Below, piece by piece: positions 8,546-16,141 of a stretch of DNA of 64,000 bases. Positions within the stretch are counted from its first letter, which is position 1, and the number at the start of each line of letters is the position of its first letter. The notes under the pieces are model-generated. The model was not told where the DNA came from and searched no databases. It was given only the letters and a program-made list of their open reading frames with translations. This stretch comes from Jatrophihabitans sp. (GTDB taxonomy: Bacteria; Actinomycetota; Actinomycetes; Mycobacteriales; Jatrophihabitantaceae): assembly GCA_036399055.1 (NCBI GenBank), contig DASWNX010000035.1, positions 49,642-113,641 on the forward strand, written 5' to 3'. The translations under genes and the position numbers were made by a program.

Positions 8546-8567
8546 GGAGGATCGGTTGAGATCCTCC
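8546..8567. promoter_or_regulatory. Inverted repeat in the KS/P450 divergent region
   Basis: GGAGGATC, six-base spacer, GATCCTCC: a perfect 8-bp inverted repeat 15 bases upstream of the KS start codon. It could be an operator or a small hairpin in the KS leader. The AT-richer part of the intergenic region (about 8578-8640) lies between it and the P450 gene and is the likely promoter zone. Confidence 0.45.
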
Positions 8568-8674
8568 AGATCCTGACGCTATAAGGCCAAAGTCTATCGG
8601 TAAAACCTCTATCGTCTGGTGCATACGGTTACAACCGCAAGCTCCCGGACACCGGCACATGAGCAGGAGTGGGC

Positions 8675-9883
8675 ATGACTTCCACAGCCCCCGTCTATGA
8701 CCCCCGAACCCCCGGCTTCGTCGCCGACCCCTATCCGCACTACGCCCAGTTGCGGGCGGAGAACCCGGTGCATCGCACCCGGTTCGGCTTCGTCCTGCTC
8801 ACCCGGCACAGCGACCTGCGGGCGGCCTACGACAGTCCGACGCTGTCGCGCAACACCCGGCTGTGGGACGGTTTCTCCGGTTGGCGGCGGGGCAGCGAGG
8901 ACGGCCCGCTGGAGCGGATGATGCAGAGCTGGCTGGTCATGATCGACCCGCCCCGGCACACCCCGCTGCGGGCGATCCATGAGGCGGCCTTCAGCCGGGA
9001 CCGGATCGCCGCCATGCAGGCCGACGTGGAGAAGATCGTCGGTGACCTGCTCGACGACGCCACGGCCGCCGGCGGGATGGACGCCGTGGCCGACTTCGCC
9101 GACCGGATCCCGGTCTATGTCATCAACCATATGCTGGGCATTCCACGGCAGGATTGGGATCGGTTCGTCGGATGGTCGCGGGCGATCGCGCAGACCTCGG
9201 AGGCGTTCCTCACCCGAGCCGTGCTGGCCGAAGGCAAGCAGGCGCTGCAGGCCATGCACGACTACTTCCAGCCGCTGGTCCAGGACCGACGGCGGTACCC
9301 GGGCCAAGACGTGCTCACCGCGCTGGCCACCGAGGAGTCCGACGGCGTGCGGCTGACCGAGGACCTGTTGCTGGACAGCCTGATTTTCCTTTACCAGGCT
9401 GGCCATCCGACCGGCGGCCAGCTGCTCGCGCTCGCCCTGCACTCGTTGCTGCGACACCCGGACCAGCTGCAGCTACTGCGGGCCGACCGATCCTTGCTGC
9501 CCGGCGCTGTCGAGGAGCTGCAGCGCTTTGACGGGCCGGTGCAGATGAACGACCGGGTGGCGGTCACCGACCAGGAGTTCGCCGGACTGGAGCTGCGCGC
9601 CGGTGAGCTGGTCCGGCTGTGCATCGCGGCGGCCAACCGTGACCCGCAGCGGTATCCCGATCCGGACACACTGGATCTGGGCCGCGACGCCGATGGCCAG
9701 CTCGGCTACGGCCGCGGGCTGCACTACTGCATCGGCGAGCAGCTCGGCCGGCTTCAGACCCGGGTGGCGATCGACGCGCTGCTGGAGCGGGCACCCGGCC
9801 TGCGGCTGGCCGACGGCGAAGAGGTGACCTTCCTGCCCTCGGTCAGCAACCGCGGTCTGGCGCGGATGGCGGTCCGCTTCTGA
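8675..9883 (+). CDS. Cytochrome P450
   Basis: A 402-residue bacterial class I P450. The heme-binding loop is GYGRGLHYCIGEQ with Cys352; the ExxR motif is Glu281-Leu-Gln-Arg284. The I-helix segment reads AGHPTGG (242-248): the Thr is present but Pro occupies the place of the usual acidic or amide residue, and Gly follows the Thr. That is atypical for proton delivery. The start ATG 8675 has AGGAG six bases upstream. It probably oxidises the region A polyketide and needs ferredoxin partners not seen here. Downstream it converges on the ACP gene. Confidence 0.85.
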   Translation: MTSTAPVYDPRTPGFVADPYPHYAQLRAENPVHRTRFGFVLLTRHSDLRAAYDSPTLSRNTRLWDGFSGWRRGSEDGPLERMMQSWLVMIDPPRHTPLRAIHEAAFSRDRIAAMQADVEKIVGDLLDDATAAGGMDAVADFADRIPVYVINHMLGIPRQDWDRFVGWSRAIAQTSEAFLTRAVLAEGKQALQAMHDYFQPLVQDRRRYPGQDVLTALATEESDGVRLTEDLLLDSLIFLYQAGHPTGGQLLALALHSLLRHPDQLQLLRADRSLLPGAVEELQRFDGPVQMNDRVAVTDQEFAGLELRAGELVRLCIAAANRDPQRYPDPDTLDLGRDADGQLGYGRGLHYCIGEQLGRLQTRVAIDALLERAPGLRLADGEEVTFLPSVSNRGLARMAVRF

Positions 9884-9944
9884 AGCCGAGGCCCCCGGCT
9901 GGGCAGCGGGCCTGTCGACCCAGGCTCGCTGCCCCGCCTCGGTG

Positions 9945-10208
9945 TCAGCTGGCGGCGACCTTGGAGGAGACGAGTTCTCGGACCTGGGCGAAGGAGGAGA
10001 TGTTCTTCAGCTCCTCCTCGTCGAGTTCGATCTTGTACTTCTTCTCGAGGGCCACCATTACTTCCAGCGCCATGAGGGAATCGACATTCAAGTCCTTAAC
10101 GAAATCGGCGTCGTCGGTGACTGCGCTCGAATCGACGTCTAGGACTCCCGCGACCAGATCGCGAAGCTCCTCCGTGTTGACAGTCTCGGTCGGGCTTACG
10201 GACATCAT
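9945..10208 (-). CDS. Acyl carrier protein of the reducing cluster
   Basis: An 87-residue ACP. The phosphopantetheine site is Ser44 in NVDSLMALE, followed by an acidic helix III region (KYKIELDEEELKN). It starts at one of two adjacent ATGs (10208 or 10205) after AGGGGGCGA. Codon use is visibly less GC-rich than in neighbours, as is common for ACPs. It carries the growing chain for the KS/CLF pairs. The three DsrE-like genes lie upstream on the same strand after a 100-base gap. Confidence 0.88.
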   Translation of the reverse strand: MMSVSPTETVNTEELRDLVAGVLDVDSSAVTDDADFVKDLNVDSLMALEVMVALEKKYKIELDEEELKNISSFAQVRELVSSKVAAS

Positions 10209-10308
10209 TCGCCCCCTGAATGGGTTGTGTGTGGGAACAGGACTTTCAAGAGCAAGGCGGAGTCTAACCTGCGAACGCCCTTGTAGACAGGGTTTGCCAG
10301 GGTCTGCG

Positions 10309-10686
10309 CTAGAGGTACCACAAACGGTCATAGCCGGCGCAAATATGGCCTAATTCGGCGTCATTAACTAATTCGACCGAGGGCAGCAGCTTTCGCCCTG
10401 CCAGGCCGAGGGCGGCCAGCGAGGAGCCAGACACCAGCACCCGCGCGCCCGCGGCGGCCAGCCGGCCGATCGCCGCTGAGTAGTCAGGCGTGTGCTCGAG
10501 GACCGCGCCGCCGAGCCGCAGGGGCGGCGCCGCTGGCGCGTCCACCGCGTACCCCGCGGCGGCGCCGCGCATCAGCACGTCCGTCGGGTGCTGCTGGGTG
10601 AGCCCCTCGACCAGCCAGAGCGCGTGCGCGTACTGCTGCTCCACCCGGCCCCGGTGGGCCCGCTCCAGGATCACCAGCACCGACAC
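10309..10686 (-). CDS. DsrE-family protein 1 (Cys replaced by Ser)
   Basis: A 125-residue DsrE/TusD-fold protein. It begins MSVLVILERA and has the family segment ARVLVSGSSLAALGL followed by LLPSVELV. In many DsrE proteins the conserved Cys lies exactly in this VLVCG(T/A)S loop; here it is Ser. The only Cys is near the C-terminus (GHICAGYD). It is third in a block of three DsrE-like genes, separated from the second by one base. It is likely a structural subunit of a heteromeric complex rather than the sulfur carrier itself. Confidence 0.72.
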   Translation of the reverse strand: MSVLVILERAHRGRVEQQYAHALWLVEGLTQQHPTDVLMRGAAAGYAVDAPAAPPLRLGGAVLEHTPDYSAAIGRLAAAGARVLVSGSSLAALGLAGRKLLPSVELVNDAELGHICAGYDRLWYL

Positions 10687-10687
10687 C

Positions 10688-11083
10688 TCACTTCACCCCG
10701 AAGACCAGGCTCGTGTCGGCGGCGACCGCCCGCCGCATGAACTCATAGGGCGGGCGGACCCGGACCCCCGGCATCTGGTCGAGGGTGCCGCGCTCCTCGG
10801 CGCAGTAGCGGCAGACCAGCCAGTCCAGCGAGTCGCCGGCCCAGTCCAGCAGCCCGCTCGCCAGCGCGGCGGTCGAGGGGTACCGCACATCCCAGTCGTT
10901 GGCGTTTCGCGGCCGGGTGGGGCCCAGGGCGGCGGTGGTCAGCGCGGTGGCGTAGCCGCAGGTCCACACCGTGACCCGGTGCTGCTGCCGGACCGCCTCG
11001 TCGGCGATGCGCAGCGCGGTGGTCAGCTGGTCGGACTCGTACGGAGCGCCGATCAGCCCCAGGAACAGTGAGCGAGCGGCCAT
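10688..11083 (-). CDS. DsrE-family protein 2 (retains canonical Cys)
   Basis: A 131-residue DsrE-like protein. Residues 88-100 read DWLVCRYCAEERG, placing Cys91 at the family's active position and adding Cys94 as a CxxC. The N-terminus SLFLGLIGAPYESD is the usual first strand and loop. It is flanked by two paralogue-like genes lacking this Cys. The arrangement parallels TusBCD/DsrEFH, where one subunit carries the persulfide. Its ATG overlaps the previous stop by one base (TGATG at 11081-11085). Sulfur-relay function is inferred. Confidence 0.72.
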   Translation of the reverse strand: MAARSLFLGLIGAPYESDQLTTALRIADEAVRQQHRVTVWTCGYATALTTAALGPTRPRNANDWDVRYPSTAALASGLLDWAGDSLDWLVCRYCAEERGTLDQMPGVRVRPPYEFMRRAVAADTSLVFGVK

Positions 11084-11397
11084 CAGTGCCAGACCGGGAC
11101 CACGTCCGGCGCCATCAGCAGCCTGACCATGTCCGGCGCCCCGCCCAGGCGCACCTCGCCGGCCGGCTCGGGCAGGCCGCGGACGGCCAGCGAGTGGTCA
11201 TCGGCCCAGACCTGCACCCCGGCCTCGTGCAGCGCGTCCAGAGCCGCGGTCCGGCCCACCATGGTCACCGCGTTCTGCACCAGGAAGACCGCCACCGGGT
11301 GGCCCTCGCCGCGCAGCTGGCCGGCCAGCGCCAGGGCAGCCGGCACGTCCGGGCTGTCCAGGTCCGAACGGCTCTCCAGGAACAGGTAGGACCTCAC
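11083..11397 (-). CDS. DsrE-family protein 3 (no cysteine)
   Basis: A 104-residue protein with the DsrE pattern: an N-terminal YLFLESR strand, AALALAGQLRGEGHPVAVFLVQNAV, then GVQVWADDHSLAVRGL. The position of the canonical Cys is Asp, and the protein has no Cys at all. The GTG start at 11397 overlaps the stop of the hydrolase gene (GTGA). It is probably a structural partner in a three-subunit DsrE-type complex with the next two genes. Confidence 0.7.
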   Translation of the reverse strand: MRSYLFLESRSDLDSPDVPAALALAGQLRGEGHPVAVFLVQNAVTMVGRTAALDALHEAGVQVWADDHSLAVRGLPEPAGEVRLGGAPDMVRLLMAPDVVPVWH

Positions 11398-12347
11398 GCG
11401 CCGACCGCTTCGACCGGTGGCGGCCCGAATGCCTTCTCCAGCAGCCCCAGCACGCGCCGCCCGTACTCCTCCGAGGCCACCACCAGCGCGGTGACGTGGT
11501 TGGCCCGCGGCACCATCCAGAGCTCCGCTTTGGGATACCAGCGCAGTTGGTCGCGCACGTCGTCGGGCCGGACCACGGGGTCCTCGGCGCCGGCGATGAA
11601 CAGCAGCTCGATCGAGTGGTCGGCGAACTCCTGCGGCCATGCCTCCGGCCGCAGGAACGCCAGCGAGGCCAGGGTGAAGGCCTGTCTGCCGATCCGGAAC
11701 AGGATCGGGCCGCGGTGCTCGACCGGCAGCCGAGACCGGCCGGCCGCGTACATCCGCCGGATGGTGGCCTTGATGTCGAGAGTCGGGCCGCTGTCGCAGA
11801 CCACCGCGCGCACGGTCTCCGGCTCCAGGTTGGCGACCGCCAGGGCCGTCCAGGCGCCCATCGAGAACCCGACGCAGGCGATCTTGGCCCCGGCCAGCTC
11901 GGGCCGCTGCATCAGATGCCGCACCACGTGGTGGAAGTCGATCGCGTAGCGCGGCGACTGCCCGCGCCACCAGTCGCCGTCCCCGCTCTCTCCGTGGTTG
12001 CGCATGTCGAAGGTGGCCACGTGATAGCCGGCCTCGTGCAGCACCTTGACCAGCGGCATCACCATCCCGCTGTCGCGGGCCATGCCGTGACCGAGGACCA
12101 CCACGTTCCGGGCGCCGGCCCGCGGCACGAACCAGCAGGCCAGCCGGACGCCGTCGGCGCCGTGGACCCAGACCCGCTCTGCCGAGAGCCCCAAGGAGGC
12201 GGGCGTGTGCCGCGGTGGCCGCCGTTTCGGGTGGTAGATCCGCCAGGCGCCGACCACCGCTTGGCTGATGACCTGGGCCACCGGCACGATCCGGACGACC
12301 TCGCGGAGATCGCCGAACCGACCTGGGCCGGACCGCTGCGTAGTCAC
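11394..12347 (-). CDS. Alpha/beta hydrolase 2
   Basis: A 317-residue hydrolase resembling BAAT/dienelactone-type serine hydrolases. It has GHGMARDSG as oxyanion region, the nucleophile elbow GFSMGAW, Asp in AGAEDPVV and His in RANHVTAL. The N-terminal ~60 residues contain a hydrophobic/basic stretch (VVRIVPVAQVISQAVVGAW) that may associate with membrane. The GTG at 12347 is preferred over an upstream ATG because the divergent gene starts at 12461. It leads the minus-strand operon 12347 to 9945. Confidence 0.75.
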   Translation of the reverse strand: MTTQRSGPGRFGDLREVVRIVPVAQVISQAVVGAWRIYHPKRRPPRHTPASLGLSAERVWVHGADGVRLACWFVPRAGARNVVVLGHGMARDSGMVMPLVKVLHEAGYHVATFDMRNHGESGDGDWWRGQSPRYAIDFHHVVRHLMQRPELAGAKIACVGFSMGAWTALAVANLEPETVRAVVCDSGPTLDIKATIRRMYAAGRSRLPVEHRGPILFRIGRQAFTLASLAFLRPEAWPQEFADHSIELLFIAGAEDPVVRPDDVRDQLRWYPKAELWMVPRANHVTALVVASEEYGRRVLGLLEKAFGPPPVEAVGA

Positions 12348-12380
12348 TTGCCCACCACCTGTCCTTCCGACGGTGGGTAA
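12348..12380. promoter_or_regulatory. Inverted repeat in the divergent hydrolase/dehydratase region
   Basis: TTGCCCACC, 15-base spacer, GGTGGGTAA: nine-base arms with one mismatch, next to the hydrolase start and about 80 bases from the dehydratase start. A TAGGAT -10-like element follows at 12426-12431 for the plus-strand operon. It is a candidate operator controlling both directions. Confidence 0.45.
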
Positions 12381-12460
12381 GTTACCAGGCGGTCTGAAAG
12401 TGCCGCAGATTTTCAGTTTGGGTCCTAGGATGGCCGGAATCCGGAGTGGAAGGAGCGCAC

Positions 12461-13411
12461 GTGAGCTCACCGGTCTGGCCCCGGGCGACCCCGCTCGCCG
12501 CGCCGGTCGTGGTCGAGTGCCAGGCTGCCGGCCGCGCGGACTCCGTCTTTCTGCTGGACCCCGCTGAGCCGCTGCTGGCCGGGCACTATCCCGGCTTTCC
12601 GATCCTGCCGGGTGTCTGCCTGGTGGAGTGCGCGCACCGGACCGCGCTGGCCGCGGTCGGGGACCCCACCGCCGAGCTGCGTGAGATCGAGTCGACCCGC
12701 TTCATCGGCCCGGTGCTGCCCGGTGACACCGTGCGCACCGAGGTCCTCGCGGAGGCCGTCGAGGGCGGCTGGCGGTGCCGGGCGCAGGTGTTCGCCGAGC
12801 GCCCCGGCGTCTCCGGCCGGCAGAAGGCCGCCGTGGTCCGGCTGCGGTACGGCAGCGCCGCCGACGCCGACGCCGGCGGCTCCGACGCCGGCCTTGGCGG
12901 GCCCGCGCTTCCCGCGCCCGGCCGTGGAGCGTTGGACACCGCCGGAGTCAAGCGCCTGCTGCCGCACCGGTTCCCGATGCTGCTGGTCGACTCGGTGCTG
13001 ACGGCGGTCCTCGGTGAGTCGGTGGTCGCGCTCAAGACGGTCACCGTCAACGAGCCGTGCTACGCCGGCCTGGGAGAGGACAGCGCCGACCACGGTTACC
13101 CGCCGACTCTGCTGGTTGAGTCCTGGTGCCAGGCCGCTGCCCTGCTCGTCTGCCTGGACGCGCCCAACCCCGACGTGTTGACCGGGCAGGTGGCGTTGTT
13201 CGGCGGCATCAGCGGCTTGCGGTTCGGCGCGCCCGTGCGCCCCGGCTCGCAGCTGGTGCACCGGGCCTGGCCGGTGAAGCTGTTGGACAACGCGGCCGTG
13301 CTGAGCGGCGCCGCCGAGGTCGCCGGCCGGACGGTGCTCGAGGTCGACGCCGTCACCATCGCCTTCCGCGAGGCAGGCGCGCTGCGCGCCGCCGCCGCGA
13401 CCGGGTCCTGA
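12461..13411 (+). CDS. Double-hotdog FabZ-like dehydratase
   Basis: A 316-residue fusion of two FabA/FabZ-type hotdogs joined by an Ala/Asp/Gly/Pro-rich linker (about 132-156). The first half has GHYPGFPILPGV with His42 and Glu56 (VECAH) at the FabZ spacing of 14, so it is catalytically complete. The second half begins LLPHRFPMLLVD and keeps Glu220 (LLVESWCQAA) but lacks the GHFP loop and its His. It is therefore an asymmetric pseudo-dimer. GTG 12461 follows GGAAGGAG by six bases. It should dehydrate beta-hydroxyacyl-ACP intermediates and heads a three-gene operon. Confidence 0.82.
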   Translation: MSSPVWPRATPLAAPVVVECQAAGRADSVFLLDPAEPLLAGHYPGFPILPGVCLVECAHRTALAAVGDPTAELREIESTRFIGPVLPGDTVRTEVLAEAVEGGWRCRAQVFAERPGVSGRQKAAVVRLRYGSAADADAGGSDAGLGGPALPAPGRGALDTAGVKRLLPHRFPMLLVDSVLTAVLGESVVALKTVTVNEPCYAGLGEDSADHGYPPTLLVESWCQAAALLVCLDAPNPDVLTGQVALFGGISGLRFGAPVRPGSQLVHRAWPVKLLDNAAVLSGAAEVAGRTVLEVDAVTIAFREAGALRAAAATGS

Positions 13412-13431
13412 GGTCAGGGAGAGGAGTACGA

Positions 13432-14181
13432 GTGGAGGACAACGGCAGCCGCCCCGTCGCGCTGGTCACCGGGGGTTCCAGAGGCATCGGCCGGGCCGTG
13501 GTCCTCCGACTGGCCCAGGACGGCTACGACGTCGCGTTCACCTACCACCAGCGGCCCGACGCCGCCGAGGAGGTCGCCAAGGAGGCGGCCCTGGCCGGCG
13601 CGCGCACGCTGTCCCTGCAGGTCGACGTGCGCGAGGCCGACGCGGTCGGGCGCGCGGTGAAGCAGACCGAGCGGGAGCTGGGACCGATCGCGACGGCGGT
13701 CGCCTGCGCCGGCATCATCCGCGACACCCCGCTGGTGCTGGCCTCGGCCGAGGACTGGACCGAGGTGCGCTCCACCAACCTCGACGGCACGTACCACCTC
13801 TGCCGGGCGGTGATCTTTCCGATGATGAAGCGGCGCGCAGGCTCGATCGTCACGCTGTCCTCGGTCATCGGCCTGTCCGGCAACGCGACTCAGGTCAACT
13901 ACGCCGCCGCCAAGGCCGGCATCATCGGGATGACCCGCTCGATCGCCCGAGAAGTCGGCCGGCACGGGATCCGCGCCAACGTGGTGGCCCCCGGCTTCAT
14001 CGAGACGGACATGACCGCGGGGCTGCCGGAGAAGGTCCGGGCCCGCAACCTCGAGCAGATCCCGCTGGGCCGGATGGGCACCGCCGCGGAGGTCGCCGAG
14101 TTGGTCGGTTTCCTGGTCTCGCCGAAGGCCGGCTACGTGACCGGGCAGGTGTTCTGCGTCGACGGCGGGATCATCATATGA
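13432..14181 (+). CDS. 3-oxoacyl-ACP reductase, FabG-like
   Basis: A 249-residue SDR closely following FabG. Features are TGGSRGIG cofactor loop, NLDGTY helix, the catalytic Ser in TLSSVIG, YAAAKAG (Tyr/Lys pair), and PGFIETDMT with GQVFCVDGG at the end. GTG 13432 follows GGAGAGGAG. It reduces the beta-keto group before dehydration by the preceding gene product. The stop overlaps the next ATG by four bases (14178-14181). Confidence 0.87.
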   Translation: MEDNGSRPVALVTGGSRGIGRAVVLRLAQDGYDVAFTYHQRPDAAEEVAKEAALAGARTLSLQVDVREADAVGRAVKQTERELGPIATAVACAGIIRDTPLVLASAEDWTEVRSTNLDGTYHLCRAVIFPMMKRRAGSIVTLSSVIGLSGNATQVNYAAAKAGIIGMTRSIAREVGRHGIRANVVAPGFIETDMTAGLPEKVRARNLEQIPLGRMGTAAEVAELVGFLVSPKAGYVTGQVFCVDGGIII

Positions 14182-14930
14182 GCCGAGCCCCCCGTGAGCC
14201 GGTCTTCTACTTCTCGCTGCGCAGCCCGTACTCCTGGCTGGCCTACCGCGACCTGCTGGCCCGCTATCCCGACGTCGCCGAGCGGGCCCGCTGGGAGCCG
14301 TTCTGGGAGCCCGACGAAAGCTGGCGGCGGACTCTGACCGAGGCCGGCGGTCGTTTCCACTACGTGGACATGTCCCGCGCCAAGGCGATGTACATCCTGC
14401 AGGACGTCCGGCGGCTGGCCCAGGAGCGGGGGCTGGCGATCAGCTGGCCGATCGACCGGGCGCCCCGGTGGGAGGTCGCGCACCTGGCCTTCCTGCGGGC
14501 CCGCCGGTGCGGCGCCGGCCGGCCGTTCGTCGACGCGGCGTACCGGGCGCGTTGGGAGCAGGGCCGCGACATCAGCGATCCGGCCACGATGGGGGAGATC
14601 GCCGCCGAGCTGGGCCTTGACCCCCAGGCGCACGCCTGCGCGGCCGATGACCCCGAACTGCGCCAGGAGGCGCTGGAGGCGCTGCTCGCGCTGGACCGCG
14701 ACGGGGTGTTCGGAGTCCCGTTCTTCACCCTCGGCCGGGACCGGTTCTGGGGCTTGGACCGGCTGGCGAACTTCGCGGCGGCGGTGCGCGCCACCCCCGC
14801 GGCCGTCGAGTCGCCGGCCAGCGTCGAAGCGGCGCCGGTCGAGCAGGAGGACCGCGTGGAGGCCGCGAGGGAGCCCGACGAGCTGGTCAGGCCGGGCGGG
14901 GACGCCGGGCACGCGGGCGGCTGCGGCTGA
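14178..14930 (+). CDS. DsbA-family / 2-hydroxychromene-2-carboxylate isomerase-like protein
   Basis: A 250-residue protein opening VFYFSLRSPYSWLAY, the thioredoxin-fold entry of HCCA isomerases, in which Ser replaces the CxxC of DsbA. The family's FGVPFFTLGRDRFWGLDRL occurs near residue 180 (cis-Pro region and substrate loop). The last ~50 residues are an Ala/Glu/Pro-rich tail. HCCA isomerases use glutathione to isomerise a double bond. In a reducing polyketide operon a cis/trans double-bond isomerase is the most economical reading. It is translationally coupled to the FabG-like gene. Confidence 0.75.
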   Translation: MSRAPREPVFYFSLRSPYSWLAYRDLLARYPDVAERARWEPFWEPDESWRRTLTEAGGRFHYVDMSRAKAMYILQDVRRLAQERGLAISWPIDRAPRWEVAHLAFLRARRCGAGRPFVDAAYRARWEQGRDISDPATMGEIAAELGLDPQAHACAADDPELRQEALEALLALDRDGVFGVPFFTLGRDRFWGLDRLANFAAAVRATPAAVESPASVEAAPVEQEDRVEAAREPDELVRPGGDAGHAGGCG

Positions 14931-14996
14931 CCTGCCGGCGCGCAGAGCCCCGCCCAGAAGGCGCCGCTCAAGCCGGCCGGCTTTCCGCCAGGGGGC

Positions 14997-15026
14997 TGTG
15001 GACGGCCCTGGCCGGGGTTGTCCACA
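14997..15026. promoter_or_regulatory. DnaA-box-like inverted pair upstream of the DUF4192 gene
   Basis: TTGTCCACA at 15018-15026 equals the preferred actinomycete DnaA box. A degenerate inverted copy, TGTGGAC, lies at 14997-15003. The pair stands 50-80 bases before the DUF4192 start. An isolated pair is too little for an origin; titration or transcriptional control by DnaA is possible. Confidence 0.45.
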
Positions 15027-15077
15027 ACCTCGCGTTCCGAGCTGGTCAGGCCGGAGATGAGCGGCAGGCTCGCGGGT

Positions 15078-16124
15078 ATGACCTCCTGCGCCCTTCCCCG
15101 TATCCGAGTCGGTGACCCCGGCGAGTTGATCGAGACGATTCCTTACCTCCTGGGTTTCCATCCGCGCGAGAGCCTGGTGTTGATCGGTCTGGCCGACGCC
15201 GCTGACGGCTCCGAGCCGCAGCAGGTCCAGGTGACTGTCCGGCTCGACCTGCCCGAGCCGCCGACTGCCGGCCTGGACGTCGGGGCCCTGCGGCCGTTGA
15301 GCGATGTGCTGCGACGCGCGGACTCCCAGGCGATGGCCGCCGTGCTGGTGACCGACTCGGTGCGGGGCGACCCACGGGAGTCCGGCGAGCTGCTGGCCTG
15401 TCGCGACCTGTTGTCGCTGGCGATGGCAGAGGCAGGCATCGACGTCCTCGACGTGCTGGTGGCCACCGAGCGTCGCTGGTGGTCGCTGTGTTGCCAGCAG
15501 CTCGACTGCTGCCCCGGCGCCGGGCGAGAGCGGAGGCTCGGCAGCTCGGCAGCCGCTGCCCAGGCGACCTTCGCCGGGCTGGTGGCGCTGCCCGACCGGC
15601 AGGCTATGGCCGCCACCCTGGCCGGTCGCGACGCCGAGCAGCGATCGAGGTTGCGGCCGCTGCTGGCCGAAGCCGAACGCAGCCAGGCCCGGCGGAGCCA
15701 AGCCGACGCCACGCCCGAGCCGGCAGCCGACCGGCGTTGGGCTCAGGTGAGCGCGCTGCTGGCGGCCATGGCCCAACCGCTGGCTGAGCTGACCAGCGAG
15801 CAACTGGTCGCCCACGCGGTGGCGTTGACCGATCCGGCCGTGCGGGACGCGCTCTGGCTGGCCATCGACGAGGGCTCTGCCTCAGCCGGCCGGTTGATGA
15901 CCGAGCTGCACACCAGGTTGCCCCCGCCCTACGACGCCGCGCCGCTGTTTCTCTTCGGCTGGTCGCAATGGCGGGCGGGCAACGCGACGCTGGCGATGAT
16001 GGCCGCCGAACGGGTGCTGGAGTCCCAGCCCGGTTACTCAGCCGCCCTGCTGCTGGCGACCGCGGCGCAACGGGGCCTTGACCCTCGCACCGTGCCGGCC
16101 TTGCGCCAGGGCCGCTCCAGTTGA
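15078..16124 (+). CDS. DUF4192 domain protein
   Basis: A 348-residue soluble protein of the actinobacterial DUF4192 family. It is recognised by IRVGDPGELIETIPYLLGFHPRESLVLIG at the N-terminus, the LAxRxDLP-like strand and the C-terminal segment ending FLFGWSQWRAGNATLAMMAAERVL with its tetratricopeptide-like helices. ATG 15078 was chosen over 15057 because family members start a few residues before the IRxxDPG motif. Function is unknown. It is commonly found near sigA/sigB and ideR in actinobacteria, and here it marks the return to housekeeping DNA after region A. Confidence 0.75.
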   Translation: MTSCALPRIRVGDPGELIETIPYLLGFHPRESLVLIGLADAADGSEPQQVQVTVRLDLPEPPTAGLDVGALRPLSDVLRRADSQAMAAVLVTDSVRGDPRESGELLACRDLLSLAMAEAGIDVLDVLVATERRWWSLCCQQLDCCPGAGRERRLGSSAAAAQATFAGLVALPDRQAMAATLAGRDAEQRSRLRPLLAEAERSQARRSQADATPEPAADRRWAQVSALLAAMAQPLAELTSEQLVAHAVALTDPAVRDALWLAIDEGSASAGRLMTELHTRLPPPYDAAPLFLFGWSQWRAGNATLAMMAAERVLESQPGYSAALLLATAAQRGLDPRTVPALRQGRSS

Positions 16125-16141
16125 GCGGCGCAGCTCAGCCC

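Noticed and set aside
14997-15026. Replication origin
   Set aside because: Only one full and one degenerate DnaA box, with no dnaA, dnaN or AT-rich unwinding region nearby.
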